A stretch of DNA of 64,000 bases, taken from Periplaneta americana. Lineage: Eukaryota > Arthropoda > Insecta > Blattodea > Blattidae. Below the pieces are notes generated by a model. The model ran no database searches. It had not been told where the DNA came from and saw only the letters and a program-made list of their open reading frames with translations. The position numbers and the translations under genes are program-made. Within the stretch, counting starts at the first letter, position 1. Each line of letters opens with the position of its first letter. The stretch lies in assembly GCF_040183065.1 (NCBI RefSeq), contig NC_091125.1, positions 126,959,621 to 127,023,620 on the forward strand, read 5' to 3'. Positions 53,400-63,627 of this stretch are shown here, piece by piece.

Positions 53400-54830
53400 T
53401 GAAAGTTATTCAAGGACAGAGTTATGTAACAACAGACCAACCAGCAAAATCACTTATTAGAGATATTGAGGTATTTGTTTGGAATTATTTATAAACTCAT
53501 AGTCTCAATTTTACTTTGTTCAATTTCAACTTGCCCTGAGCATGGAATAAAATAGTTTCAAGACAAAAACAAGTCTTTATTTACCATTATAATGAATATG
53601 ATGTAAATTTTGTAATAGAATAGTTGTTGGTCTCTCCTCGCAAAATAGAAAATGGAGAAAAAGTAAGTGAACAACTAAAACTCTATGTGTTCATGTATTC
53701 TTTAAGACAATTTCAACTATATGCCTGTAGATGACATCAAAATCTAATTTTTTTAAGAGCTAATTGATCTGCTGTTGTATAACGTCGTCCAAATATCAGT
53801 CAAGGCAAAATTCTATATCTAGGCCGAATATTATTCGGTTTCTAAACCTTGGCAATATGTCCCTGGGATATGAAAGTATATTTTCATGATTATTGTATGG
53901 AAAATCTCGAGGAAAGTTAAAAAGAGAACGGAGCGCGACGGAGCGCGTGACAAGCCACTTACTCGTCTGTTGTCATACAGCGTATTCCGAATCTCACCGG
54001 CCCCGGTGGACAACAATGACGTCACGCTGCAGCGAAGTAGGAACAAAACTGCTGGAAGGATCGATGGCTGTCATGGCGACTGTATAAGTTGTTGTCTGTG
54101 CTACGCTAGCAAAATTTTGCGAAATTTCCGTACTGTCATCTCGTTCAAAAAAAAGAGAGCATAAACAATTTATTTCTTGAACCGGAGTAATAACTGGTCC
54201 GTTGACATGTTCGCTCATAAGCCATTAGCATATTGTTTTTAAGTTGTGCTCATTACAAACAATACAGCAGAACTAAAGTAGAACACACCGCCATGACACA
54301 ACAGTGCACGATATCATTCGTCTGCTATTTACCGCCCTATACAAGAACCAATCAGATTCACTGATGGTGGCTGATGGAGACTGCCAACACCAACGAGTTA
54401 GCTAACTCGTTGGCCACCAACTCTGCAGGTTGATTGCACCGGTGCGACGTCGGTGGAGCATCAGTCATGCCATCGATGAAATTCGGAACACCGTGATGCC
54501 ATCAGATTGCTCAGCGCTGAGACTCGGAATACGCTCATAGTTAACTTTGAGTGGTGTGATCATATTACATTAAAATGGGACAATTTTATCCGTATTCCGT
54601 TCCGCTTAAGAGTTTCACGTTAAGAGGACGAAAATGTCACAGTAGTATGAGAGCTCTGTATATAGTCCAAACTTCATAATGACATAAATTTTTCAAAAAT
54701 TAAATTACGTAATTATGTTTGTCTAAAATTAATTGAATTTATTAATTTAGATACAATTACAAAATAGGAAATTCATAAATGGGGAACCCACTGTTTCATA
54801 TATTTTTGTTATGAGTATTTTTTCTTTTCA
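53400..54830. other. Intron sequence with one short palindrome
   Basis: Contains the perfect 22-bp palindrome at 54391-54412 (CAACGAGTTAGCTAACTCGTTG), set in a GC-richer block (53930-54110) with a CRE-like TGACGTCA at 54018. No gene recognised. Confidence 0.45.
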
Positions 54831-54831
54831 G

Positions 54832-54883
54832 GTAATCTTACGGTGAATCCTTCAAGATCTGAAAGAATGTTTGAAAATATTGA
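54832..54883 (+). CDS. Candidate gene 2, middle exon (52 nt)
   Basis: The acceptor is TTTCTTTTCAG and the donor is TTGA|GTAAGT. It is 52 nt long, phase 1 in and phase 2 out, identical in length and phase to 14158-14209 of gene 1. It encodes NLTVNPSRSERMFENIE with the completing bases. It can join either the last exon at 62318 or the exon at 60241 in frame. Function unknown. Confidence 0.5.
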
Positions 54884-55277
54884 GTAAGTATATACATATG
54901 TGAATGCATTTAGTACCCATAGACATTCATGTATAGTATAAGCCCCTACGTAAGAATGAAAGAACTTCATTTGAATATAAATATTTAAAATGTTTTCTAG
55001 AGTCTAGGAATCTCAGAGCCAGATGTGTGAAAACGAATACAGAAAACTGTATTAGACTCAAAGTTAGCGAATGTAAGCACGATGAAAGACAGAGATTCTG
55101 TGTCGTAGATTTACGAAACGTAATAAATTCTAACATTGTCAAAATTATTTACAGCTATTATACCTCACTCCTTCCAGTTCTTTGTTTTGTGGACAACTAT
55201 CCCTATAATCCAAAGTTTCAGATGTCTCTGTAGGAAAATTTGTCGTGATGCTGTACAATCTATATTGCTAAAAACAT

Positions 55278-55341
55278 AATGTTATATATTATATTATATT
55301 ATATTATATTATATTATATTATATTATATTATATTATATTA
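55278..55341. repeat. (ATATT)n microsatellite, left half
   Basis: About 13 pentanucleotide units. The same unit resumes at 55911 on the far side of a LINE fragment. Confidence 0.95.
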
Positions 55342-55342
55342 C

Positions 55343-55399
<57 letters not shown>

Positions 55400-55910
55400 G
55401 CATAATGTGTCCCTTGAAGGGCAAAGGCCTCCTGCTAGAGGGTAGCTCTGTTTCACTAACGCGGTTGTGTCTAGTGTTTCTTTGTCTGGTTGGAGTTGAT
55501 TTCGCTGTCACTTTCATTAATTTGATTTCACTAACACTTTGATTATATTGAATGCACTATCACTGAGTCAACTTGGGATGTTGTTTGTAGCTGGCACTGT
55601 CTTCATTTGTAGTCGACTTCCAATTGTTCTCCATGTTCCCCTGCTTCTTGCTATTCTGGACCATTGCTGACCTGCTTGTGTTGTGTAGAAGTCTGCCCAC
55701 CTCTCCCTTGGTCTGCCTCTGTGCCGGTCTCCTGTGCGCGGGTCCCACATGGTGGCTCTGTATGTCCATCTTTCGTCTTTCATCCGCGCGATGTGGCCTC
55801 CCCACTTCCACTTCAATTTGCTCTTTGTGTGACGTTTGTTGTTGATGCCATTTGGGACAGCGACTCATTGAAAATTCTGTCTCTCATAGTTATTCCCAAT
55901 ATCTTTCGTT
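55342..55910 (-). pseudogene. LINE C-terminus with (ATT)n tail inside a microsatellite
   Basis: The minus strand contains KWKWGGHIARMKDERWTYRA, WDPRTGDRHRGRPRERWADF and WSRIARSRGTWRT, the GH-x-RM, GRPxxRW and W..A..R..W blocks of RTE-type LINE C-termini. A 3' UTR and an (ATT)n tail (55346-55399, + strand AAT) follow. Two frames share the coding information through a frameshift near 55816. It separates two stretches of the same (ATATT)n array. Confidence 0.8.
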
Positions 55911-55987
55911 CCATTATATTATATTATATTATATTATATTATATTATATTATATTATATTATATTATATTATATTATATTATATTAT
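55911..55987. repeat. (ATATT)n microsatellite, right half
   Basis: About 15 units, followed by ACAGAGTGTCCCAAATTGAT, which looks like a single mariner-type end; no partner end was found. A similar single end is at about 36281. Confidence 0.9.
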
Positions 55988-56029
55988 ACAGAGTGTCCCA
56001 AATTGATGTATAGGCCCTACATATTTTGA

Positions 56030-58080
56030 AACACTATTTCGGAGGAACGAGATGAGACAGAAATATGATTTTTGCGCTCTGTATTCCTTAAGCCCGAACG
56101 TACTCATACATTCCAGATAGTGATCTCATCTGAACAGGCACAGAAAATTAATCAAGTCTTCTAAAAGCTTATCGTCTTATTGGGGTCTCGGTCAATGCAA
56201 TCGTAAAATCAGTCTTGGAATAGAATTGTTAGTGTGAAGAAGTTAAAGTACCATGTGGATTGCACAGTATAACATTACATTAGCGATGTAAAGTGATCGA
56301 TAGTGATTGTTATAAAACATCAATGTGTCTATAGGATAGTGTAGTGGATGTGTAAATACTGTATGCCTCAAAAGTGCTGTGTACTAGAATGCAGATCAAA
56401 GTTTGATAGATAGGCCTATATTAACACAGTACTCGTAGAACAGTAGTGGTGACGGGTGAAACATAGTGATAATTTTGAACCTGTAAATTCCGCTGTAGTT
56501 TGTATCAATCTTGAATTTAATTACAAACTTTATACATGGAGACAAAAAACAACCTACAAACATTTCTAAATTAACTAAAGTTGAAACGTCAAGGCGAAAA
56601 TACAGTATACTGGGACATCATTTTATTTTTACTAACATTTTTAATATTAACCTGGCTACACCTTTGGATCAACGCCGTTTGTTACCCCCTTCCACAACTG
56701 GAGTTTGATGATACTGGCGTAATATACAAACAAATCACTTTACTAGGTATAGGAGGGAAGAAAAGTAGTTCATCCATTTACGTAAACTAGGAAATATCGC
56801 GGTTTTCAGTTTGATCATTTTCATTAGGTTTTTGTTTAATCAAAATACAGTACAGTATTAATAATGAGTGTTTTTCCTCACGAACTTAGCTGTCCATGTG
56901 GACGTATTCATTATGCAGTGTATATTATACTGTCTACAGCACATTAGCGTATAATATAGAGAATGAAGTTAAATTGAAAAATAATCATAATATGGATATT
57001 TAAACACATTTTTGAAAATGGTGGCCATTCATTTCGATACAGACTTCAGTTATAATGTGCATATTAACGCACTATTGACTACTGTACCTAATCCCAATTA
57101 CCAGTTTCGTCCTTCGTACTAGTAACTCATGTTGAAATAATTCTGTACCTACTCTATAAAAGATTACCTTACGTACTACTGTAAATTCAATCTTCATATC
57201 TGCCCGATCCGAAAAGATAAAATTACTCAGACATACTATCTACTGTCCGTCCAAGTGGTTATGTCGCAGGGTCGTAGAAAGGGAGGAAATCACGTGACAG
57301 TTAATTACTTAACGAGGCCCTTTTATTTAAGTTATTCTAAACAATCGTATAATATTACGTAGATGTCCAATTCCTAACAGAAATTAATGTTCTAAGACAG
57401 CCCAGCCACTAGCTGGCGAATAAAAGCTGGTGGGGAAACCGGAATACGACGTAGGCAAATGGACGACAGTACCTGTGCAAAAATGATTCAATATTGAAAG
57501 CTCTTTCGTCACTGGAAAACGCGAATATATTTTTGGAACGTACTGTTTACTATGACCATAAGGCTACTATGATTGTATATGCGGTCTTGGATCTGTGTGG
57601 AGGACGGTTGAACTTCATTAGTAGAATGGGTGGGAGTGAAGTACATTCAGAAACTCAAGTACAATAAAAATTGAAGTAAAAATAAAATTATGTCCCTGTA
57701 TTTGATACTTTTCAACAGTAAGTCATTTTTAATTGTGCGTATTCAAATTTCAATCCTTTAAATAAATTATCATATTATTTACTTCTAAACTCATATTCAC
57801 TTTGATGAAATATACCTATCTATTTTTAAAAGTGCAATTTAAATATTCAAAACTCTGTAAATAGAAGGAAAATAAACAGAATTTGTTTTTACTTTTTGGA
57901 CTAACATTATATTGTGAAACAATAAAGTAGGTCTATCTAGAATCCAGAAGCGCTTTACTTATTATGAGAATAATCTCCTGTTGCCCACTATCATCTTAAT
58001 GTCAGATTACGGAAATTAATATGTATAGGCCTACAAGTTCTACACGTGAACGTTGTATCAGGTCACAGCGTATATATGTA
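56030..58080. other. Gene-free intronic sequence
   Basis: Two kilobases with no supported coding sequence or repeat. Short frames such as 56581-56790 have no recognisable features. Confidence 0.4.
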
Positions 58081-58083
58081 CAG

Positions 58084-58312
58084 TCCGCGTCTGGCCGCGA
58101 AACCAGGTGGCCCGGGTTCGAATCCCGGTCGGGGCAAGTTAAGGTTTTTTCCGGGGTTTTCCCTCAACCCAATATAAGCAAATGCTGGATAACTATCGGT
58201 GCTGGACCCCGGATTCATTTCATGCATTATCACTTCCACTTCATTCAGGCGCTAAATAACTGAGATGTTGATACAGCGTCGTAAAATAACCCACTAAAAT
58301 AAATAAAAAATA
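58084..58312 (+). mobile_element. tRNA-derived SINE (plus), 5'-truncated
   Basis: Starts within the anticodon arm of the tRNA-like head (GCGTCTGGCCGCGAAACCAG), has box B (GGTTCGAATCC), the body GGGGTTTTCCCTCAACCC, and the tail ACAGCGTCGTAAAATAACCC followed by an A-rich end. Same subfamily as 40570-40828 and a second subfamily relative to 2728-2989. Confidence 0.85.
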
Positions 58313-58638
58313 TATATACACATATGTAAATAAATAAGTACATAAATAAATGGTGAAAATTACAATAATTACAATAATACAATATATCACAGTAAAAATA
58401 ACAAAATTATTTACACTGACTATTTGTTTCATGAGTGTCTGTACATTACAATGCGTGACCGTAAATAGTTTAAGTGTTTCTTTCTGATAAAATAAGTTTT
58501 CTTCTTTTCTAATGAAGTGTTCTCTACCAAATCCTTCTATTAGAGTACTAATATCTAAGTGCGTAACTTTGTTTTATTTCGGCATGTTCGCCGAACATCA
58601 GATCTGAAGTTATACGCCGTGCTATATTCCATACATAC

Positions 58639-59340
58639 TGTGACAGCGACGTGAGATTCGAACTCACGACCAGCGTCCCGGCGGAGAGAAGAGAGGGGAA
58701 AGGGCCTACGCGGCAAGGGAGTGTGCGCGCGCAACTGCTGCGTGCGGAGTGGAAGGGGGACGGACCCTCCCGACTCTTCCAGAAGTCCGTCGAAGTGGAG
58801 ATATCCAGATAATTCGAGAGGACACCCGTAGAAATCTCTCGGAACTACGATTTTGCTATAAAAGAAGAAACGCGGCCGACTTGAGCAGTTTCAGTTGATT
58901 AGTCAGCCAGTCAGTGAGTAAGCCAGAGCAAGCAAGCCAGTCTTGTGTACCGGAGTTCGGCTCGAGTGTGCGTCCGCAACTGTGTCAGCATCCGAAGGCC
59001 TGAGTTCGAGTGCAGTGGACCGCAGTTGGAGGGACCTGAGTTCGAGTACATTGGACCGCAGTTGAAGGGACCTGAGTTCGAGTACAGTGAACTGTCTCTG
59101 AAGGTCTGTGGTTCGAGATACTGTGAACTCGAGTGACTGAGCTAGAAGAACTGTGAACTGAGAACTGATAGTTCTGATTTGTAAATAGTGCTTTGTAAAT
59201 ATTAGTTAAGATTAACAGTTCATTGTTGTTCATAATAGTCCAAGTAAATTGTCATTGCCGTCAGTGGAGTGCTATAACGAATACTGTGTTGAGTGAAAAT
59301 CCTATTGTTGAGTTGAAATAAATTCACAATACCTACACTG
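58639..59340 (+). mobile_element. Solo LTR-like segment with TATA box
   Basis: Begins TGTGACAGCGACGTGAGATT, has CTATAAAAG at about 58856 followed 30 bases later by a CAGTTTCAGTT start-like region, a tandem 36-bp repeat (59003-59075, unit GAGTTCGAGTGCAGTGGACC), and GAAATAAATT near 59317 as a polyadenylation signal. This order (TG start, TATA, R-like region, AATAAA) is that of an LTR. The 3' end is blurred. A related segment lies inverted at 59533. No internal gag-pol is present. Confidence 0.55.
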
Positions 59341-59532
59341 TTGCAGATTGCTCCTAGTGTCTAGGTAACCAAACGCAGGTCTCTAGTCATTATATACAAT
59401 TGGATACATTTTGGAATTAGTACACACACTATGTCAAATTAATTATTTCTGTCTTCATTCTCCCATTATTTATTGTGTACGAATAATAAGTGTATTGTGA
59501 CTTCTATTCAAAACAATAATGTAACTTTTACT

Positions 59533-59925
59533 GTCACAACAATAATGACTTTCTATAATTGAATTTAAACACTCCGTTCAACAATGGATATTCCACTCCA
59601 CACAGCAACACAGTAATCGTTATTGCACTCTACCGACGACAATGACAATTTACTTGGAATATTGAGAACAATAATATACTCCTAATCTAAACTAATGTTC
59701 ACAAAGCATTATTTACAAACAAAACTGTCAGTTCTCAGTTCACAGTTCGTTTGCCTTGGCTAGTTCTTCTAGCTCATTCACTCACGTTCACAGTATATCG
59801 AACCCAAGACTTCCAGAGACAGTCCACTGAACTTCGAACTCAGGTCCCCCAACTGCGGTCCACTGCACGTCGAACCCTTCTGCCGGACGCGTGTTCGACT
59901 CCCGAGGCAGCGAGAACTTTCCAGT
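59533..59925 (-). mobile_element. Second LTR-like segment, opposite orientation, truncated
   Basis: The reverse complement matches the R-U5 part of 58639-59340 at about 75-80 percent by eye (GTGGACCGCAGTTGG, AACTGTGAACTGAGAACTGA, CCAAGTAAATTGTCATTG) and ends in TATTGTTGTGACA. It lacks the TATA part. Head-to-head placement next to the first segment could come from rearrangement or two insertions. Confidence 0.55.
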
Positions 59926-60015
59926 GCGGTTACCACAGTATTTATTATGTCACATCCATATGTTTCACCTTTATGTTTTATCACGGATTGTTGGATTTGA
60001 AACTATTTTGTTTTA

Positions 60016-60169
60016 TACATCGCTACTAGGAAAGCCAGCATCTCTTAATAATGATCAAATACACTGAAAATAAAATACCGGAGAAGATTGCTAAAATAAA
60101 AAATAAAAGGCAGGAATTATTAACGGAAAGGAAAGTTACTGAGTTGACAAGTAAATTCAATTTTGGCAA
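60016..60169 (+). CDS. Optional exon within the gene 2 locus (coiled-coil-like)
   Basis: After an acceptor-like CTACTAG the frame opens; ATG 60050 starts MIKYTENKIPEKIAKIKNKR, then QELLTERKVTELTSKFNFG. The composition and Leu/Ile spacing suggest a helix or coiled coil. The donor is GGCAA|GTATGC, phase 2, which joins in frame to 60241 across a 71-nt intron. Its upstream partner is unclear: a TAG lies in frame just before the acceptor, so entry would be in phase 0 or translation starts at ATG 60050. Confidence 0.4.
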
Positions 60170-60240
60170 GTATGCATTTTCTAGATATTTGACTTGGTTA
60201 GAAACTACTTAGCTATATTTTTTATTTCTAAATTTAATAG

Positions 60241-60445
60241 TTTTGATGGTACGACAAAAGAATACTATGAAATAAAATTAAGAAATGAAGGCTTACCAAC
60301 GAGAGAGAGCTTATATGAACTATATAAGTATTTCTGTAGCGAAAGAGATATGGGAAATACTAAAACAAGAGACGATTTAGATATGCTAGCTGCACATTGC
60401 AGATTGAAACATGAAGTACATCTTAGGAAGGTGAACAAATACTGA
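60241..60445 (+). CDS. Alternative exon of gene 2 locus, possible last exon
   Basis: Enters in phase 2 after AATTTAATAG and encodes FDGTTKEYYEIKLRNEG, LYELYKYFCSERDMG and DDLDMLAAHCRLKHEVHLRK, ending VNKY before TGA at 60443-60445. The composition (Tyr, Cys and Leu in a helical pattern) looks coding. It can follow either the middle exon at 54883 or the exon at 60169. If not terminal, a donor AAG|GTGAAC at 60431 would leave phase 0, which does not match the exon at 62318. I do not recognise the domain. Confidence 0.45.
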
Positions 60446-60649
60446 TTGTAACAACATACTAGAATGAGTGAGTCTTGCAAAAAACTAAACGCAAGTGCAA
60501 GATAAAACAAAACTTTTTTTATATTAAATATTTAAATTGTAGAAATTGTATTTAAATAATAGTATATTTTCGTTTAAAATTATAAAGTGTGTAACGTAAG
60601 GGTTTAAAGATTACTTGTATGCACTTTGTCTGTGAACTATATTATAATA

Positions 60650-60865
60650 AATTTAATATCATAACATATTCACCGCTACCTGCTAGCATCAAAGACTGTC
60701 GCAATAAAATTAAATTCAAACGCAAACTTACTGGGCACTTGGTCAGTAATTGAGACTCGTTCAGACATGTTTTCTTCTAAATAGTTCTCTTAATCTATCA
60801 CAAGATATTTCAATATCCGGTAACTTCATCACTGTACAATTTTGTTTTTCTAGGTTTAATTTGTA
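60650..60865 (+). pseudogene. LINE C-terminus, 5' side of a split copy
   Basis: Reads SPLPASIKDCRNKIKFKRK, the end of a CR1/Jockey-type LINE ORF2 like that at 48660, with a stop soon after. Its 3' UTR continues at 61894 beyond the inserted LINE. Confidence 0.65.
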
Positions 60866-61893
60866 GGCCTATGTGTCTCAGTGCAACGTACAGCAGAGTC
60901 CGTATAGTCCAGTTTCTATCTGATACTTTTCCAACTCACTCCGGGCTAAAGCAAGGAGATGCACTGTCACCTTTACTTTTTAACTTCGCTCTAGAATATG
61001 CCATTAGGAAAGTTCAGGATAACAAACAGGGTTTGGAATTGAACGGGTTACATCAGCTTCTTGTCTATGCGGATGACGTGAATATGTTAGGAGAAAATCC
61101 ACAAACGATTAGGGAAAACACGGAAATTTTACTTGAAGCAAGTAAAGAGATACGTTTGGAAGTAAATTCCGAAAAGACAAAGTATATGATTATGTCTCGT
61201 GATCATAATATTGTACGAAATGGAAATATAAAAACCGGAGATTTATCCTTCGAAGAGGTGGAAAAATTCAAATATCTTGGAGTAACAGTAACAAAAATAA
61301 ATGACACTCGGAAGGGAATTAAACGCAGAATAAATATGGAAAATGCCTGTTATTATTCGGTTGAGAAGATTTTATCATCCAGTCTGCTGTCAAAAAATCT
61401 GAAAGTCAGAATTTATAAAACAGTTATATTATTACCGGTTGTTCTGTATGGTTGTGAAATTTGGATTCTTACTTTAAGATAGGAACAGAGATTAAGAGTA
61501 TTTGAGAATAAGTTTCTTAGGAAAATATTTGGGGCTAAGAGGGATGAAGTTACAGGAGAATGGAGAAAGTTACACAACACAACTGCACGCATTGTATTCT
61601 TCACCTGACATAATTAGGAACATTAAATCCAGGCGTTTGAGATGGGCAGGACATGTAGCACATATGGGCGAATTCAGAAATTCATATAGAGTGTTAGTTG
61701 GGAGGCCGGATGAAAAAAGATCTTTGGGGAGTCCGAGACGTAGATGGGAGGATAATATTAAAATGGATTTGAGGGAGGTGGGATATGATGATAGAGACTA
61801 GATTAATCTTGTTCAGGATAGAGACCGTTGGCGGGCCTATGTGAGGGTGGCAGTGAACCTTCGGGTTCCTTAAAAGGCATTTGTAAGTAAGTA
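60866..61893 (+). mobile_element. GTAA-tailed LINE nested in another LINE, 14-bp TSD
   Basis: AGGTTTAATTTGTA occurs at 60852-60865 and 61894-61907. Between them is a 1,028-bp 5'-truncated LINE ending AGGCATTTGTAAGTAAGTA. The insertion split the 3' UTR of an older LINE whose two halves read on correctly when it is removed. Confidence 0.93.
60871..61801 (+). pseudogene. LINE reverse transcriptase C-terminal half, youngest copy
   Basis: The first frame (to 61482) carries [19 protein letters not shown] (motif B), [13 protein letters not shown] (motif C, both Asp), [22 protein letters not shown] and VVLYGCEIW. After a one-base shift at about 61430-61500 the second frame gives SSPDIIRNIKSRRLRWAGH and SPRRRWEDNIKMDLREVG to TAG 61799. 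Only a few lesions are present, fewer than in 19139-20522. The N-terminal endonuclease and motif A are missing through 5' truncation, so it cannot move by itself. Confidence 0.88.
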
Positions 61894-62134
61894 AGGTTTA
61901 ATTTGTAATTCAGTAAATATAAAATATTCTTTCTCCTTCTATGATAAATTACCTAGCTTTCATTAGTCAGGTAATCTTTTCGTACTTTGAATTTCATTGC
62001 AATTGTAATTGTAAATTTAATACTAATTGTAATTTTATTCTTCATATTATAGTTGTAATCCCCTCGTAAAGGGGCAGAGAAGACCTGAGGGCCTTATCTC
62101 TACCAGATTAAATAAATAAATACTAAAATACTAA

Positions 62135-62170
<36 letters not shown>
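61894..62170 (+). repeat. LINE 3' UTR, 3' side of the split copy, with (AAT)n tail
   Basis: Contains GTAATCCCCTCGTAAAGGGG, GGCCTTATCTCTACCAG, a TTAAATAAATA end and an (AAT)n run at 62136-62168. The same organisation appears at 48900-49000. Confidence 0.75.
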
Positions 62171-62171
<1 letters not shown>

Positions 62172-62317
62172 TCTCTCATGCAAGGCCTGCGGTAATGGCG
62201 TCATCGTATTGATAGAAAATCTGACCAGATTTCTCAAATATCGAGCGCATTAACGTTTCACATTGAAATTACGGAAAAGTCTTGGAGACATTTTATTATC
62301 ACTGTTTATTGTTTCAG

Positions 62318-62570
62318 AATACCGGATGTACCTGACGGAAGCGAACCTGGTAGACATCCATTACAATCCTTTCGTATGGACATAACTAAACCTGAAATAC
62401 TGATCGTTACGGAGACAACTGAAGCTGTCGAAAAGAGAGAAGAAGGAAACCCGAGTGAAAGTTCCTCTGACATCCTGCAAGAAACACAGAATTGCGAACA
62501 GCAAATCTGGACTGAAGAGACAGTAGAGAACAGTTCTGATGATCAGTTGGAACAGAAAGCAACAGAGTGA
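62318..62570 (+). CDS. Candidate gene 2, last exon
   Basis: The acceptor TTTATTGTTTCAG precedes 62318. The exon enters in phase 2 and encodes IPDVPDGSEPGRHPLQSF, a KPEILIVTETTE segment, then a long acidic, Ser/Gln-rich end (SESSSDILQE ... EQKATE) before TGA 62568-62570. The opening motif parallels gene 1's FPNVPGVRTPGEDPI. The acidic tail suggests a disordered region. No membrane or signal segment. Product and pathway unknown. Confidence 0.5.
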
Positions 62571-62821
62571 TAAATAACACTTGCTATCGTCACAAGGACT
62601 ATGAAATGTTCCAAAAACTACGAGAATGCACAGAGAATAGCCTATATATTAGGCAATTTTTATGGCAATAGAAAGTGTGCAATGTTTCTGGTACTATTAT
62701 TTTAAAACAAATTGTAAGGCTACTTAACAGAAAGCATTAGAACGAGGGTCTTCCCCATGACGGAATGAGGAAATAATTCTGAAAATTATTATTAGTAGTA
62801 ATAGCAGTAACAGTAGCAGTA

Positions 62822-63625
62822 CAGTAGAACCCCGATTATCCGTCACCCTATTAACCGATTGGCGGATTATCCGACTATCTTTCTCTAGCTCCTTTTATTG
62901 CAGAGAACAAATGAAGTGCTGTACGTTATGTTGGTACATATTTATTCTGCAGAGAGTTATTAATTACAAGCCTTTGCTCTTACATACTCGTAGTATGTAA
63001 TAGGAATGCTTTCGTTACTGGCAACAGGAACAGTTACTTGTGGGAGGGGGTGTTTTTCCCCACAACTTGTAAAATAGTCACTGCAAGCTTTAAAAGAAAT
63101 TACCCCAAGAACTTTCAACTCATGTACCATTCGGACCTTATCCTTACTATTCGAATGACCGTACTGTGTACTTCTATGCAAAATATCTTCCATGGGTGTC
63201 AAAAGAAAACGTGTTCTGCTAATTATCGAAAAAAATACAAATAGTTGAGAGGTTAGAGGAAGAAACTGTGGCTCATTTCGCATTAGAATACGAGATTGAC
63301 GTTACTACTGTGCGCTATTTATTAAAAAAATACAAGAATAAAATTGTACAAAGTACGAGTACGTATATCTACAACACGAGACTTCTTCTTTTCCTATTTT
63401 TCTGCAGACAACCAATACCCTCGGTCCTTAAAACCCGTCATTGACAACGATACTTAAATCACTGAAGTTCTGATTCATTACCTAGCATGTTAAACATCAT
63501 CACGGAGGAAATTACGAAATTGTAGTTTAATTTATGAAAATCTTTTATTTACGGATTATCCGATTTTTTTCGATAAACCGTTCAGTCCATCCCCTTCATT
63601 TCCACGGATAATAGAGGTTCTACTG
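62822..63625. mobile_element. pogo/Tigger-type transposon, deletion derivative
   Basis: The ends are CAGTAGAACCCCGATTATCC and (reverse complement) CAGTAGAACCTCTATTATCC, typical of pogo/Tigger elements, flanked by TA at 62820-62821 and 63626-63627. The 804-bp interior is too short for the full transposase. Confidence 0.88.
63242..63350 (+). pseudogene. pogo-type helix-turn-helix remnant
   Basis: The + strand reads RLEEETVAHFALEYEIDVTT followed by VRYLLKKYKNKIVQ, matching the N-terminal pipsqueak/CENP-B-like helix-turn-helix of pogo transposases (RLEEGE..A.IA.EY.IG..TVRDI.KN..KI). The Gly and the DIKKN part are altered and no catalytic domain follows. Confidence 0.65.
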
Positions 63626-63627
63626 TA

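Noticed and set aside
55987-56030. Complete mariner element starting ACAGAGTGTCCC
   Set aside because: Only one end is visible; no matching inverted end within 2 kb. The similar single end at 36281 also lacks a partner.
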